64,000 nt of DNA, from NCBI GenBank assembly GCA_024234815.1, contig JACKNO010000002.1:62001-126000 (forward strand), given 5' to 3'. The stretch is from Pseudomonadales bacterium (lineage in GTDB: Bacteria; Pseudomonadota; Gammaproteobacteria; Pseudomonadales; Halieaceae). Within the stretch, counting starts at the first letter, position 1; each line of letters begins with the position of its first letter. Made by a program: the position numbers and the translations under genes. This document shows, piece by piece, positions 1 to 8,479 of the stretch. The notes under the pieces are model-generated. The model saw only the letters and a program-made list of their open reading frames with translations. It made no database searches and was not told where the DNA came from.

Positions 1-132
1 CAGCTCCCCTGTTGTGTAAGCAGTAGCGCATCAGCGCGATGAGCGGTGCAGGCAGACTAAAGCAAAACCTTGCATCGACCCAAGCGGAGCGTATACTGTT
101 TTTTTATACAGTACTTGAAAAAACACGCTGAG

Positions 133-1275
133 ATGGCAAAAAACAACGACATCATCCTGCGGCAACGCAGCGTGCGCAAAGGGCGCGCTGCGCTGAGCAA
201 CCACGGCAGCCGCTACCAGCCCACCCGGGTCGAGTGGGACGATGGTATCGAGGGTCCCACACCCGTCACCGAATGCAGAGCCGTCGACGCCCGCAGTATC
301 ATCTCGCGCAACAACTCGCCGGATATTCCCTTCAGCCAGTCGATCAACCCCTACCAGGGCTGCGAACACGGTTGCGTCTACTGCTACGCGCGACCCAGCC
401 ACGCCTATCTCGACCTCTCGCCCGGAGTGGATTTCGAAACCCGGCTGACCTACAAGCGCAATGCCGCCACCCTGCTGGAAGATGAACTGGCAAAACCCGG
501 CTACCAGTGCAGCGCTATCACCCTGGGCGCCAATACCGACCCCTACCAACCGGTTGAACGGGAACACCGGATCACCCGCCAGCTGCTGGAGGTACTGCAA
601 CGCCACCGCCATCCCGTGGCCATTGTCACCAAGGGCGCGCTGGTGACCCGGGACATCGACATCCTGGCGGAGATGGCGGCCGACGACCTGTGCTCAGTCG
701 CGATCAGTGTGACCACGCTGGATTCCAACCTCAAGCGGCGGCTGGAGCCGCGCGCAGCCTCGGGGCGGGCGCGGCTGGCGGCCATGGAAACACTGGCTGC
801 CGCGGGCGTGCCGGTCACGCTATTGTTCGCCCCCGTGATCCCGGCGCTCAATGACAGTGAGATGGAAACCATATTGGCCCGTGCCCGGGAGGCCGGCGCC
901 ACGACCGCGGCCTACATCCTGCTGCGCCTGCCCCTGGAAATCCGGGATCTGTTTTTCGAGTGGCTGCACCAGCATTACCCGCTGCGGGCCGAGCACGTGA
1001 TCAGCCTGTTGCGCCAGAGCCGCAACGGCGCGGATTACGACAGCCGCTTCAACCACCGGATGCGCGGCACCGGCACCTTCGCCGACCTGCTGGGCCGACG
1101 TTTCAGCGTGGCCTGCAGGCGCCTGGGATACACGACCGGGGAACGCGGGGACAACGGCCGCACCGACCTGTTCACGCCACCGACACGCCGGGCTAAAAAT
1201 GCTGGCGCGAAGAGGGATACCGAAGGCGCCGCCCAGATCGAGCTGTTCGCCGGGTCTCACGCCAGCAGTCACTGA
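133..1275 (+). CDS. PA0069-family radical SAM protein
   Basis: A 380-residue radical SAM enzyme, cytoplasmic by its lack of signal or membrane segments. Cysteines 77, 81 and 84 (GCEHGCVYCYARP) form the CX3CX2C motif that holds the 4Fe-4S cluster and cleaves S-adenosylmethionine. The trailing YAR and the conserved N-terminal half fit the PA0069/Rv2578c family, a relative of spore photoproduct lyase-like proteins whose substrate is not established. An in-frame ATG at 70 exists, but ATG 133 gives the usual N terminus (AKNNDIILRQR) and is preferred. It stands alone and converges with the hydrolase gene. Family assignment is firm; function is open. Confidence 0.9.
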   Translation: MAKNNDIILRQRSVRKGRAALSNHGSRYQPTRVEWDDGIEGPTPVTECRAVDARSIISRNNSPDIPFSQSINPYQGCEHGCVYCYARPSHAYLDLSPGVDFETRLTYKRNAATLLEDELAKPGYQCSAITLGANTDPYQPVEREHRITRQLLEVLQRHRHPVAIVTKGALVTRDIDILAEMAADDLCSVAISVTTLDSNLKRRLEPRAASGRARLAAMETLAAAGVPVTLLFAPVIPALNDSEMETILARAREAGATTAAYILLRLPLEIRDLFFEWLHQHYPLRAEHVISLLRQSRNGADYDSRFNHRMRGTGTFADLLGRRFSVACRRLGYTTGERGDNGRTDLFTPPTRRAKNAGAKRDTEGAAQIELFAGSHASSH

Positions 1276-1333
1276 CAAATGGCCACTGACAAATTGAGAA
1301 AAGCGCACCGGGGCGCGGCAGGGAATCCGGTGC

Positions 1334-2089
1334 TCAGGATTCTGGCGAGGGATAGAACAGGCTGCGCCAGCTGGCCCTGTGGAAGGGCTGCCACTGCTCG
1401 GGGTCGGTGGCCAGCCGCTCCGCGACCAGGTACCAGATCACCGGGTTGAGTGTCATCCCACAGTGACTGCCGCGCACCCTGATATTCTCGCTGCGGTCGT
1501 GGCCGTCCTGCTGACGGGTGGTCTGCCAGTTGACGATGCCATCGCCCTTGGAGTAAATCGAAGTGACGGGTACCGGCGGCGCCTCGTGGATCAGGTCCTG
1601 GTCAATGGGCAACTGCTGCGGTGGATTGAGGGCGCTGAACAGGCGAGCCGGCACGGATGCCGACATGCGACCGCGCCCGAAGGGGCTGCCCAGGGAGATA
1701 ACCTGCCGAATCTTGTCGGGATATTCACGCGCCAGTTCCCGGGCGAATATGCCGCCAAGGCTGTGTCCCACCAGGGAGATTGGGCGGTCGTGACGCTCGT
1801 GGAGCTCGTGGATGCGCTCCTGCAGCGCCTCCAGCACCCCGCCGCGGGGCCCCAGGTTTCGCCCCAGCCCCCAGCCGTAAACGGCGTAATTAAGGCCGCC
1901 GATAAAACGTCGCATGGCCGCGTTATAGCCATCGTCACCCATGAATCCCGGCAGCACCATGACCGGGTGGCCATCCCCGAGCGGGGCAATCTTGCGCAGG
2001 CGTTTGCGGCTGAGGTTGAGGGAGATGATTTCAATGACGGCCCGATGGGCCTCGGTAAGCGACAGCAGCGCGCTGGGTGGCGGCACCAT
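1334..2089 (-). CDS. alpha/beta hydrolase (lipase/esterase-like)
   Basis: About 251 residues with an alpha/beta-hydrolase core. The nucleophile elbow GHSLGG places Ser110 as catalytic nucleophile. An Asp in the SKGDGIVNW segment and a His in the GSHCGM segment near the C terminus complete a likely triad. The oxyanion region VLPGFMGDD lies at residues 45-53. No signal peptide is seen from this start. A GTG at 2110, seven codons upstream and preceded by a run of G, is an equally possible start; the open frame extends further but looks non-coding. Substrate cannot be told: esterase, lipase or acylhydrolase are all possible. Confidence 0.8.
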   Translation of the reverse strand: MVPPPSALLSLTEAHRAVIEIISLNLSRKRLRKIAPLGDGHPVMVLPGFMGDDGYNAAMRRFIGGLNYAVYGWGLGRNLGPRGGVLEALQERIHELHERHDRPISLVGHSLGGIFARELAREYPDKIRQVISLGSPFGRGRMSASVPARLFSALNPPQQLPIDQDLIHEAPPVPVTSIYSKGDGIVNWQTTRQQDGHDRSENIRVRGSHCGMTLNPVIWYLVAERLATDPEQWQPFHRASWRSLFYPSPES

Positions 2090-2292
2090 AGGCTCGAGAC
2101 CGGTTGTCACCGCGCACCCCCACAGCGGAGCTTGTATCGCAGACTGCCGGAGCCCTTGTCCATAACCGCGTCCCTGAAACCAGTGACACGAGCATAGCCA
2201 ATAAATCCGGACAGCGGAACCCCTCCTCCGGGAGGCGCCGGCGCGCATGGCGAACCGCGGGCGGCGCAACTCAGGGCCCCGCGGTATTCCAG

Positions 2293-2817
2293 TCAGAGCC
2301 GGGAAAACTCCTTGTTGAGTTCATACTGGCGGGAGGTCACGTAGGACTCCATCGCCTGCACCCTGTCCAGGGCCGCGTCCAGCCGCTCCCGCGCCCGCTT
2401 GAGCCGATCGCTACTGCTGTCGGGATAGCGGAACACCTTGCGCGGGCGGTAATCGTGATGCCGCTCGTCGTACTCCATCTCCACCGCCGCCTCTTCGTAC
2501 TCCATGGCATCGGCGCCGCCGCCATCGGCACTCCAGCGGCTGGGCCTGGGCGCCATGAGAATCCAGGCGGCCAGGTAGACCCACAGCGCCAGCGTGCCGG
2601 TAAACAGGAACGCGGCAACCCACAACAGCCGCACCACCCAGTGGGCGACATCCCAGTGATCCGCGAGGCCGGCACTGACCCCGGCGATCTTGCCGTCGCG
2701 GGTGTTGCGATAGAGGTTCATGCCCCATCCGCTGCGTTTGCGCGACTGAAAGTGGCTGCTGCCACGGCCGTTGTGGCGGCCCTCGTAATGGCGGTTACGT
2801 CCGCGTTTCAAACCCAT
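2293..2817 (-). CDS. pspC: phage shock protein C (PspC domain)
   Basis: A 174-residue membrane protein with a PspC domain (LYRNTRDGKIAGVSAGLADH) followed by two closely spaced hydrophobic segments spanning roughly residues 65-95. The C-terminal tail is charged and predicted cytoplasmic (EEAAVEMEYDERHH). In the Psp system PspC and PspB sense inner-membrane damage and bind PspA, freeing PspF. Third gene of the pspABC set, three bases after pspB. The basic N-terminal extension before MNLYRN is longer than usual; an internal start at that Met is possible. Confidence 0.9.
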   Translation of the reverse strand: MGLKRGRNRHYEGRHNGRGSSHFQSRKRSGWGMNLYRNTRDGKIAGVSAGLADHWDVAHWVVRLLWVAAFLFTGTLALWVYLAAWILMAPRPSRWSADGGGADAMEYEEAAVEMEYDERHHDYRPRKVFRYPDSSSDRLKRARERLDAALDRVQAMESYVTSRQYELNKEFSRL

Positions 2818-2820
2818 AAT

Positions 2821-3090
2821 CTAGCCCTCGCTCGTATGTTGGTCTCGTCCCTGCCGGTCGACCTGCTGGCGCCACTCCCGATGGTCCGCATCGAGAATGG
2901 ATTCCAGCGCCTCGATCCTGTCTGTCAGTTTGTCCACCGTCACCAGCATATGTTCCACCGACTCCCGGTCCTCACGGGTCAGGCCGCGGGCGGCACGATT
3001 CACGCTGCGGTAATGCATACTGATCCACATCGGCGCAACGATGACCAGAAACAGAATGGTCGGGACAAACATGAATTTCCAAAATTCCAT
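2821..3090 (-). CDS. pspB: phage shock protein B
   Basis: An 89-residue protein beginning MEFWKFMFVPTILFLV, a single N-terminal membrane anchor, then a cytoplasmic amphipathic and coiled region ending in a polar tail. Size and layout match PspB, the partner of PspC in sensing membrane stress. The start at 3090 is chosen over an upstream in-frame ATG (3123) because an AGGAATG ribosome site lies just before it and the family starts with the membrane helix. It lies between pspA and pspC in the order pspA-pspB-pspC. Confidence 0.88.
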   Translation of the reverse strand: MEFWKFMFVPTILFLVIVAPMWISMHYRSVNRAARGLTREDRESVEHMLVTVDKLTDRIEALESILDADHREWRQQVDRQGRDQHTSEG

Positions 3091-3174
3091 TGATTCATTC
3101 CTTGGGCAGCCTGGCAATCGCAATCATGCTGCCATTGTTGGGGTCGTTAGCCAATCGGCTCTGCTGCCACCGGA

Positions 3175-3852
3175 TTATTGGGTGCCTTTGCCGCCCATCT
3201 CCGCCTTCAGTTTCTCCAGTTCGTCGGTGATGCGGACATCCTCCTGCAGCGAATCAATCTCGGCCGCCAGGTCAGGCGCCACATCGCGCCCAATGTCCAT
3301 GGATTCGAGCTGGCTCTCCAGCGTATCCATGCGCCGCTCAAAATACTCGAAGCGCTGAAAGGCGCTGTCCAGGGCCTCGCGGTGCGTCTGGCGCTTGACC
3401 TTGATGCGCGATTCAACCGTCTTGCTGCGCATGAGGATGGCCTTCTGCTTGGCCTTGGCGTCGCTCAGCTTCTGCTGCAATTGGGCAACTTCCGTATTGA
3501 GTTGTTCAATATGCTCATCGGTGGCCTTGAGTTCCGCCTCGACCACGGCGATCTCTTCTTCGATCGAGCGTTTTTCCTGCAGTGCGGCCCGCGCCAGGTC
3601 CTCTCGTTCCTTGCTGATCGCCAGGCGGGCCTTGCCCTCCCAACTGTCGGCCTCGGCCTGCACCTGCTCCAGTCGGCGCGCCGCCGCTTTGCGGTCCGCC
3701 AGCACCCGCGCGGATGAACTGCGCACCTCGACGAGGGTGTCCTCCATTTCCTGGATGATCAGGCGAATCATCTTCTCGGGGTCCTCGGCCTGGTCCAGCA
3801 TTGAATTGATGTTTGAGTTGATGATGTCGGTCATGCGGGAAAATATGCCCAT
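3175..3852 (-). CDS. pspA: phage shock protein A (PspA/IM30)
   Basis: A 225-residue, almost wholly helical coiled-coil protein of the PspA/Vipp1 (ESCRT-III-like) family. It begins MGIFSRMTDIINSNINSMLD, the N-terminal amphipathic helix that binds damaged membrane, followed by the conserved EDPEKMIRLIIQEME segment. PspA has two roles: it assembles on stressed inner membrane, and in unstressed cells it binds and inhibits PspF. A GGAG lies 8 bases before the ATG at 3852. A sigma-54-type promoter sits about 50 bases upstream (see 3915-3931), and pspF is divergent. Confidence 0.95.
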   Translation of the reverse strand: MGIFSRMTDIINSNINSMLDQAEDPEKMIRLIIQEMEDTLVEVRSSSARVLADRKAAARRLEQVQAEADSWEGKARLAISKEREDLARAALQEKRSIEEEIAVVEAELKATDEHIEQLNTEVAQLQQKLSDAKAKQKAILMRSKTVESRIKVKRQTHREALDSAFQRFEYFERRMDTLESQLESMDIGRDVAPDLAAEIDSLQEDVRITDELEKLKAEMGGKGTQ

Positions 3853-3914
3853 GGTGCTTCTCCTGTCAGCGTCTTCAGTTGAACCCGGTGGATTCGCTTG
3901 TCTACGGTTACTAA

Positions 3915-3931
3915 TACAGAATCCGTGCCAA
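3915..3931 (-). promoter_or_regulatory. sigma-54-type promoter for pspABC
   Basis: Read on the minus strand the segment is TTGGCACGGATTCTGTA. TGGCACG matches the -24 element exactly. GG and GT are separated by ten bases, the obligate -24/-12 spacing, with GT in place of the consensus GC at -12. It lies 63-79 bases before the pspA start, leaving a leader of about 50 bases. The activator gene pspF is immediately divergent, which strongly supports the call. Confidence 0.75.
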
Positions 3932-4017
3932 CTTTTCCAAGCTATTGTTTTTATTGTAAATATCATCGGGATTCCTGATTTTTCAGTATCCTGAATCGAG
4001 TAATTTGGCTATTTTTA

Positions 4018-4038
4018 CCTATATAGTGGTCTTATAGG
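4018..4038. promoter_or_regulatory. inverted repeat in the pspA-pspF gap, candidate PspF operator
   Basis: CCTATA at 4018-4023 is repeated inverted as TATAGG at 4033-4038 with nine bases between. It lies 26-46 bases before the pspF start and about 90 bases upstream of the sigma-54 promoter. In enterobacteria PspF binds upstream activating sites in this gap and also represses its own gene. The position suits both roles, but the link is inference only. Confidence 0.35.
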
Positions 4039-4063
4039 CCTTATCAGGTGGTATATTTAACCT

Positions 4064-5068
4064 ATGAGAACCCAAGTCAGTATCATCGGCAATTCCGGTG
4101 CTCTTGCCAGCGCCCTGGACCACGTTTCCCGGCTCGCCTCCGTCAATCGCCCCGTACTCGTCCTGGGCGAAAGGGGTACCGGCAAGGAACTGGTGGCGGA
4201 GCGCCTGCACTATCTCTCCGATCGCTGGGATGCCCCCCTACTCAAGGTCAACTGCGCGGCGATCGCCGACAGCCTGCTCGAATCGGAGTTATTCGGGCAC
4301 GAGGCCGGTGCATTCACCGGTGCCACCGGAGCCAGGCGCGGGCGCTTTGAACGGGCTGACGAGGGCAGTCTCTTCCTGGACGAGGTGGCCACCATGTCGA
4401 TGCGCCTGCAGGAGAAGCTGCTGCGACTGGTCGAGTACGGCGAGTTCGAACGGCTCGGCGGCCAACAGACCCTGCGAGTCGACGTACGAATCATCGCAGC
4501 CACCAATATCGACCTGCAAAAGGAGGCCCGCAAGGGACGCTTTCGCAGTGACCTGCTGGACCGCCTGAGCTTCGACGTGGTGCATCTGCCGGCCCTGCGT
4601 CAGCGCAGCGAGGATATCCCTGAACTGGCACAGCATTTCGCCGTGCAGATGTGTGCGGAGCTGGGCTGGGACCTGTTCGCTGGCTTCACTCCCGAAGCCA
4701 TGAAAAGCCTGCGCGCCCACGACTGGCCAGGCAATGTGCGGGAACTGAAAAACGTCGTGGAGCGTTCGCTTTATCGCTGGGGCGACCCCACAGAAGCGGT
4801 GGCCGAGATCGTTATCGACCCCTTCCGCTCGCCCTTCGCCGAGGGACCCGCGAGCGATGTACAGGACACGGAGACTGCCGCCCCGTCCGAGCCACAGGCC
4901 CCCTTCAATGAGCGCGTGGACCTGATCGAGAAGCAATTACTGCAGGAGGCGCTGGCACAGCACGCCAACAACCAGCGCCAGACCGCTGCAGCCCTCGGCC
5001 TGAGCTACGATCAGTTGCGCGGACTTGTCCGCAAACACGGGCTCGCGCGCCGCCGCCGACGCGCTTGA
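4064..5068 (+). CDS. pspF: psp operon transcriptional activator PspF
   Basis: A 334-residue bacterial enhancer-binding protein. The AAA+ domain starts near the N terminus without a receiver domain, as in PspF: Walker A GERGTGKE at 35-42, the sigma-54-contacting GAFTGA loop at 82-87, Walker B LFLDE at 103-107. A C-terminal Fis-type helix-turn-helix follows (AALGLSYDQLRGLVRK). It hydrolyses ATP to open sigma-54 promoter complexes at pspA, and PspA inhibits it by direct binding. It is divergent from pspABC, the usual arrangement. Confidence 0.95.
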   Translation: MRTQVSIIGNSGALASALDHVSRLASVNRPVLVLGERGTGKELVAERLHYLSDRWDAPLLKVNCAAIADSLLESELFGHEAGAFTGATGARRGRFERADEGSLFLDEVATMSMRLQEKLLRLVEYGEFERLGGQQTLRVDVRIIAATNIDLQKEARKGRFRSDLLDRLSFDVVHLPALRQRSEDIPELAQHFAVQMCAELGWDLFAGFTPEAMKSLRAHDWPGNVRELKNVVERSLYRWGDPTEAVAEIVIDPFRSPFAEGPASDVQDTETAAPSEPQAPFNERVDLIEKQLLQEALAQHANNQRQTAAALGLSYDQLRGLVRKHGLARRRRRA

Positions 5069-5151
5069 AAATATACTCGCCAACGCCACCACTCCGGGTA
5101 AATTTCTGCAATAATTCACGCCCATCGAAAACCACATAAGGGACTATCACA

Positions 5152-6609
5152 ATGCAACTCAAGCTTTCCGATCCAAGCCTTCTGAAAAACCAGGCCTATA
5201 TCAACGGCCAGTGGGTCGATGCCGACAACGGCGATACCTTCGAGGTTACCAATCCGGCCAACGGCGGACTGGTCACAGCCGTGGCAAAAGTGGGCGCGAC
5301 CGAGACCTCCCGCGCCATCGCCGCCGCCGCGGCGGCCATGCCGGAGTGGGCCCGCAAACCCGCCAAGGCGCGCGCCACCATACTGCGCAAGTGGTTTGAC
5401 CTGATGATGCAACACCAGGAGGATCTCGCAATCATCATGACCACCGAGCAGGGCAAGGTGCTGGCGGAGTCCCGCGGGGAGATCGCCTACGGCGCCGCAT
5501 TTGTCGAGTGGTTCGGCGAGCAGGCCAAGCGCATCGACGGCGACGTCATTCCGGGCCCCTCCCCCGACAAGCGCATCGTCTGCATCAAACAACCGGTCGG
5601 AGTTGTGGCGGCCATTACCCCGTGGAATTTCCCCAACGCGATGATTGCCCGCAAGGCCGCGCCGGCGCTGGCGGCCGGTTGCACCATCGTGATCAAGCCA
5701 GCGAGCGAGACTCCGCTGTCCGCCTTCGCCATGGCGGAACTGGCCGAGCGCGCTGGCGTACCGGCCGGCGTGATCAATGTCGTCGCCGGCGGTTCTTCCG
5801 AGATCGGTAGCGAGCTGACCTCCAACCCGCTGGTGCGCAAACTCACCTTTACCGGCTCGACGCCGGTTGGCAAGATGCTGGAAGCGGCCTGCGCCGCCAC
5901 CATGAAGAAAACGTCCATGGAACTGGGTGGCAACGCACCCTTCATCGTGTTCGACGACGCCGACCTCGACGCCGCGATACAGGGCGCGATGATTTCCAAG
6001 TATCGCAATTCCGGCCAGACCTGCGTCTGCTCCAACCGAATTTTCGTACAGGACGGCGTTTACGATGCCTTCGTGGAAAAGCTGGTAGCGGCCACCGCGG
6101 CGCTTAACGTGGGTGACGGCATGCAGGACGGCATTACCATCGGCCCACTGGTCAACGAAAAGGCCGCTGCGGATGTTGATAAACTGGTGCAGGCATCCAT
6201 TGCCCAGGGGGCAACCGTGGCATTGGGTGGCGGCCGCCACGAACTGGGCGGCTGTTACTACCAACCCACGGTGCTGACCGGGGTGAACTCGCAGATGGCG
6301 GTGTTTCGCAACGAGATCTTCGGCCCCGTGGCGCCGGTAGTGCGCTTCTCTACCGAGGAGGAAGTCATCGCCATGGCCAATGACACCGAGTTCGGACTGG
6401 CCTCCTACTTCTACACGCGCGATATCGGGCGAGTGTGGCGTGTCGCCGAAGCACTGGACTACGGTATTGTGGGCATTAACGAGGGCATTATCTCCAACGA
6501 GATGGCGCCATTTGGCGGAGTCAAGGAATCGGGCTCCGGCCGTGAGGGCTCCAAGTATGGAATCGATGACTACGTGGAAGTGAAATACATGCTGATGGGC
6601 GGGCTCTAA
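5152..6609 (+). CDS. gabD: succinate-semialdehyde dehydrogenase (NADP-type)
   Basis: A 485-residue aldehyde dehydrogenase. Catalytic Cys291 lies in GQTCVC, general-base Glu257 in MELGG, and the cofactor loop in FTGSTPVG. The C-terminal signature (YGIVGINEGIISNEMAPFGG) and the vicinal-Cys active site GQTCVC are typical of GabD. It oxidises succinic semialdehyde to succinate in the GABA, polyamine and aminovalerate routes; glutarate-semialdehyde activity is common too. It lies alone downstream of pspF with its own leader. An omega-amino-acid aminotransferase 7 kb away would supply semialdehydes. Confidence 0.9.
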   Translation: MQLKLSDPSLLKNQAYINGQWVDADNGDTFEVTNPANGGLVTAVAKVGATETSRAIAAAAAAMPEWARKPAKARATILRKWFDLMMQHQEDLAIIMTTEQGKVLAESRGEIAYGAAFVEWFGEQAKRIDGDVIPGPSPDKRIVCIKQPVGVVAAITPWNFPNAMIARKAAPALAAGCTIVIKPASETPLSAFAMAELAERAGVPAGVINVVAGGSSEIGSELTSNPLVRKLTFTGSTPVGKMLEAACAATMKKTSMELGGNAPFIVFDDADLDAAIQGAMISKYRNSGQTCVCSNRIFVQDGVYDAFVEKLVAATAALNVGDGMQDGITIGPLVNEKAAADVDKLVQASIAQGATVALGGGRHELGGCYYQPTVLTGVNSQMAVFRNEIFGPVAPVVRFSTEEEVIAMANDTEFGLASYFYTRDIGRVWRVAEALDYGIVGINEGIISNEMAPFGGVKESGSGREGSKYGIDDYVEVKYMLMGGL

Positions 6610-6637
6610 GCAGACCCAGATTCATCCGCATTACCGG

Positions 6638-6666
6638 GGTGGGGAGCCGAGCAATCGGACCCCGCC
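6638..6666. terminator. GC-rich hairpin after gabD
   Basis: GGTGGGGAGCCGA and TCGGACCCCGCC pair around a GCAA tetraloop, with one mismatch and one bulge. It sits between the convergent ends of gabD and the zinc-ribbon gene. There is no clear T tract on either side, so it may be a weak or Rho-assisted terminator. Confidence 0.4.
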
Positions 6667-6765
6667 CGCACCTTTAGCATCAGCCTGTTTATCTGGCAGT
6701 ACACTCCGGGCGCATTCAGTCCGCTTCCAGCCGCCCCGCAGCATCTTCCCCGAACGGGACAACCG

Positions 6766-6951
6766 CTACAAAGCCCGGGTTTTCTGCTGACCGCAGCGCT
6801 CACAACGAAATAGCGTGACCAGCTTGCCCTGCTTCACATCAAACTGGCTGGCCTTGTCCACCACCCACTTGTGGTGCCCGTGACGGCACAGCGTCTTGCC
6901 TTTGTGTTTGTCCTTGAGGGACGGACGGCGAAAGGGAATAACCTCGGCCAC
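6766..6951 (-). CDS. small zinc-ribbon-like protein downstream of glpK
   Basis: A 61-residue basic protein starting at GTG 6951, fifteen bases after the glpK stop, with GAGG about 12 bases before the start. It carries LCRHGHHKW near the middle and FRCERCGQQK near the C terminus. Cys and His pairs spaced this way suggest a single zinc site, and the KQGKLVTLFRC strand resembles zinc-ribbon proteins. The open frame extends upstream into glpK, but that part is antisense-quality sequence. No function is known to me. Its tight coupling to glpK argues that it is a real gene. Confidence 0.6.
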   Translation of the reverse strand: MAEVIPFRRPSLKDKHKGKTLCRHGHHKWVVDKASQFDVKQGKLVTLFRCERCGQQKTRAL

Positions 6952-6965
6952 AGCGGACGCGAACC

Positions 6966-8465
6966 TCAGTCCTGCGGCAACAGGGTGCGCCGCAGCGCGT
7001 TGTTCCAGGAGGCCAGGCGCTGCCGCCGCGCGGCGGCGGACATCGATGACTTGAACTCGCGCTCCGCCTGCCAGATCTTGCGCACCTCGGCGGGACTCTT
7101 CCACAGGCCGACACCGAGGCCCGCGAGATAACAGGCTCCGGCCACTGTGGTTTCGACAACCTGTGGCCTTATCAGTTTGCGACCCAGTATGTCCGCCTGG
7201 ATTTGCATCAGCAGGTTGTTGGCCGCCGCGCCGCCATCGACCCTCAGGGGACGCATGCGTTTTCCAAGGTCCTGCTCCATGACCCGCAGGATGTCGGCAT
7301 TTTGCAACACCATGGCATCCAGGGTAGCCCTGGCGATATGGGCGCGCCCCGTGCCGCGGGTGAGGCCGGTAAACGTACCGCGGGCATCGGGCGCCCAGTG
7401 CGGTGCCCCGAGCCCGGTGAGGGCAGGCACAAACTCGACACCGCCGTGATCGTCGACCTGGCGGGCCAGGGCTTCTACATCGGCGGCCTTGCGGATAATA
7501 CCGAGACCGTCACGCAACCACTGGACGGCCGCGCCGCAAATAAAAGCGCCTCCTTCCAGGGCATACACCGGCTTCGCATCAGCGCCCAATTGCCAGGCCA
7601 CGGTGGTCAGGAGGCCCGCTCCGGAACGCACCAGTTGCTGCCCCGTATTCATCACGATGAAAGAACCGGTACCGTAGGTGCACTTGGCGTCACCCGGTAT
7701 AAAACAGGCCTGGCCGAACAGCGCGGCCTGCTGGTCCCCGGCCATACCTGCAATCGGAATACCGTCAGGCAACCCCGCCACGCCGCGGGTGCGCCCCAGA
7801 ACACCGCTGGAGGCGACGATATCGGGGAGAATATGCCGCGGCACCTCAAACAGGCCCAGCAGTTGCTCGTCCCACTGTCCGCTGCTGATATCCATGAGCG
7901 AAGTGCGGGAGGCGTTTGAGATATCGGTAACATGAGTCTCGCCGCCGGTAAGCTGCCAGACCAGGTAGCTGTCGATGGTGCCCGCGGCCACGTGGCCCGA
8001 CTTCAACGCCCGGGCGATACCCTTGCTGTTGTGCAACAGCCAGCGAAACTTGCTGGCTGAGAAATAGGGATCCAGCACAAGGCCGGATTTGCGTGCGATC
8101 AGCGACTCGTGCCCCGCCTGGCGCAGCGACTCACAAAAATCGGTGGTGCGCCGACACTGCCAGACTATGGCGTTATTGAATGCCTCGCCGCTGCGGCGGT
8201 CCCACAGCAGTGAGGTTTCGCGTTGATTGGTGATGCCTATGGCGACGATATCGCCGGGCTTACAGAGTTTTTTTCTCAGGATGGCACGGATACCACGCAG
8301 CACCGAGGACCAGATCTCGGCCGGGCGATGCTCCACCCAGCCGGGCCGGGGATAGATCTGGGGAAACTCGTAATTAACGCTGGCCCGCAACTTGCCGCGG
8401 GCATCCATCAGGGCGACGGTGCTTCCCGTCGTGCCCTGATCGATTGCCAGTACGAAGCTTGGCAT
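6966..8465 (-). CDS. glpK: glycerol kinase
   Basis: A 499-residue FGGY-family kinase that phosphorylates glycerol to glycerol-3-phosphate in the cytoplasm. The N-terminal phosphate-binding motif DQGTTGS is at residues 9-15. NQRETSLLWD and GMAGDQQAALFGQ are glycerol-kinase signatures, and YGTGSFIVMNTG is the second ATP-binding segment. Full length for the family. It lies 14 bases downstream of an aldehyde dehydrogenase gene and 15 bases before the zinc-ribbon gene, so the three are probably one transcript. No glpF or glpD is in the window. Confidence 0.95.
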   Translation of the reverse strand: MPSFVLAIDQGTTGSTVALMDARGKLRASVNYEFPQIYPRPGWVEHRPAEIWSSVLRGIRAILRKKLCKPGDIVAIGITNQRETSLLWDRRSGEAFNNAIVWQCRRTTDFCESLRQAGHESLIARKSGLVLDPYFSASKFRWLLHNSKGIARALKSGHVAAGTIDSYLVWQLTGGETHVTDISNASRTSLMDISSGQWDEQLLGLFEVPRHILPDIVASSGVLGRTRGVAGLPDGIPIAGMAGDQQAALFGQACFIPGDAKCTYGTGSFIVMNTGQQLVRSGAGLLTTVAWQLGADAKPVYALEGGAFICGAAVQWLRDGLGIIRKAADVEALARQVDDHGGVEFVPALTGLGAPHWAPDARGTFTGLTRGTGRAHIARATLDAMVLQNADILRVMEQDLGKRMRPLRVDGGAAANNLLMQIQADILGRKLIRPQVVETTVAGACYLAGLGVGLWKSPAEVRKIWQAEREFKSSMSAAARRQRLASWNNALRRTLLPQD

Positions 8466-8479
8466 CTCCAGATGAACCC

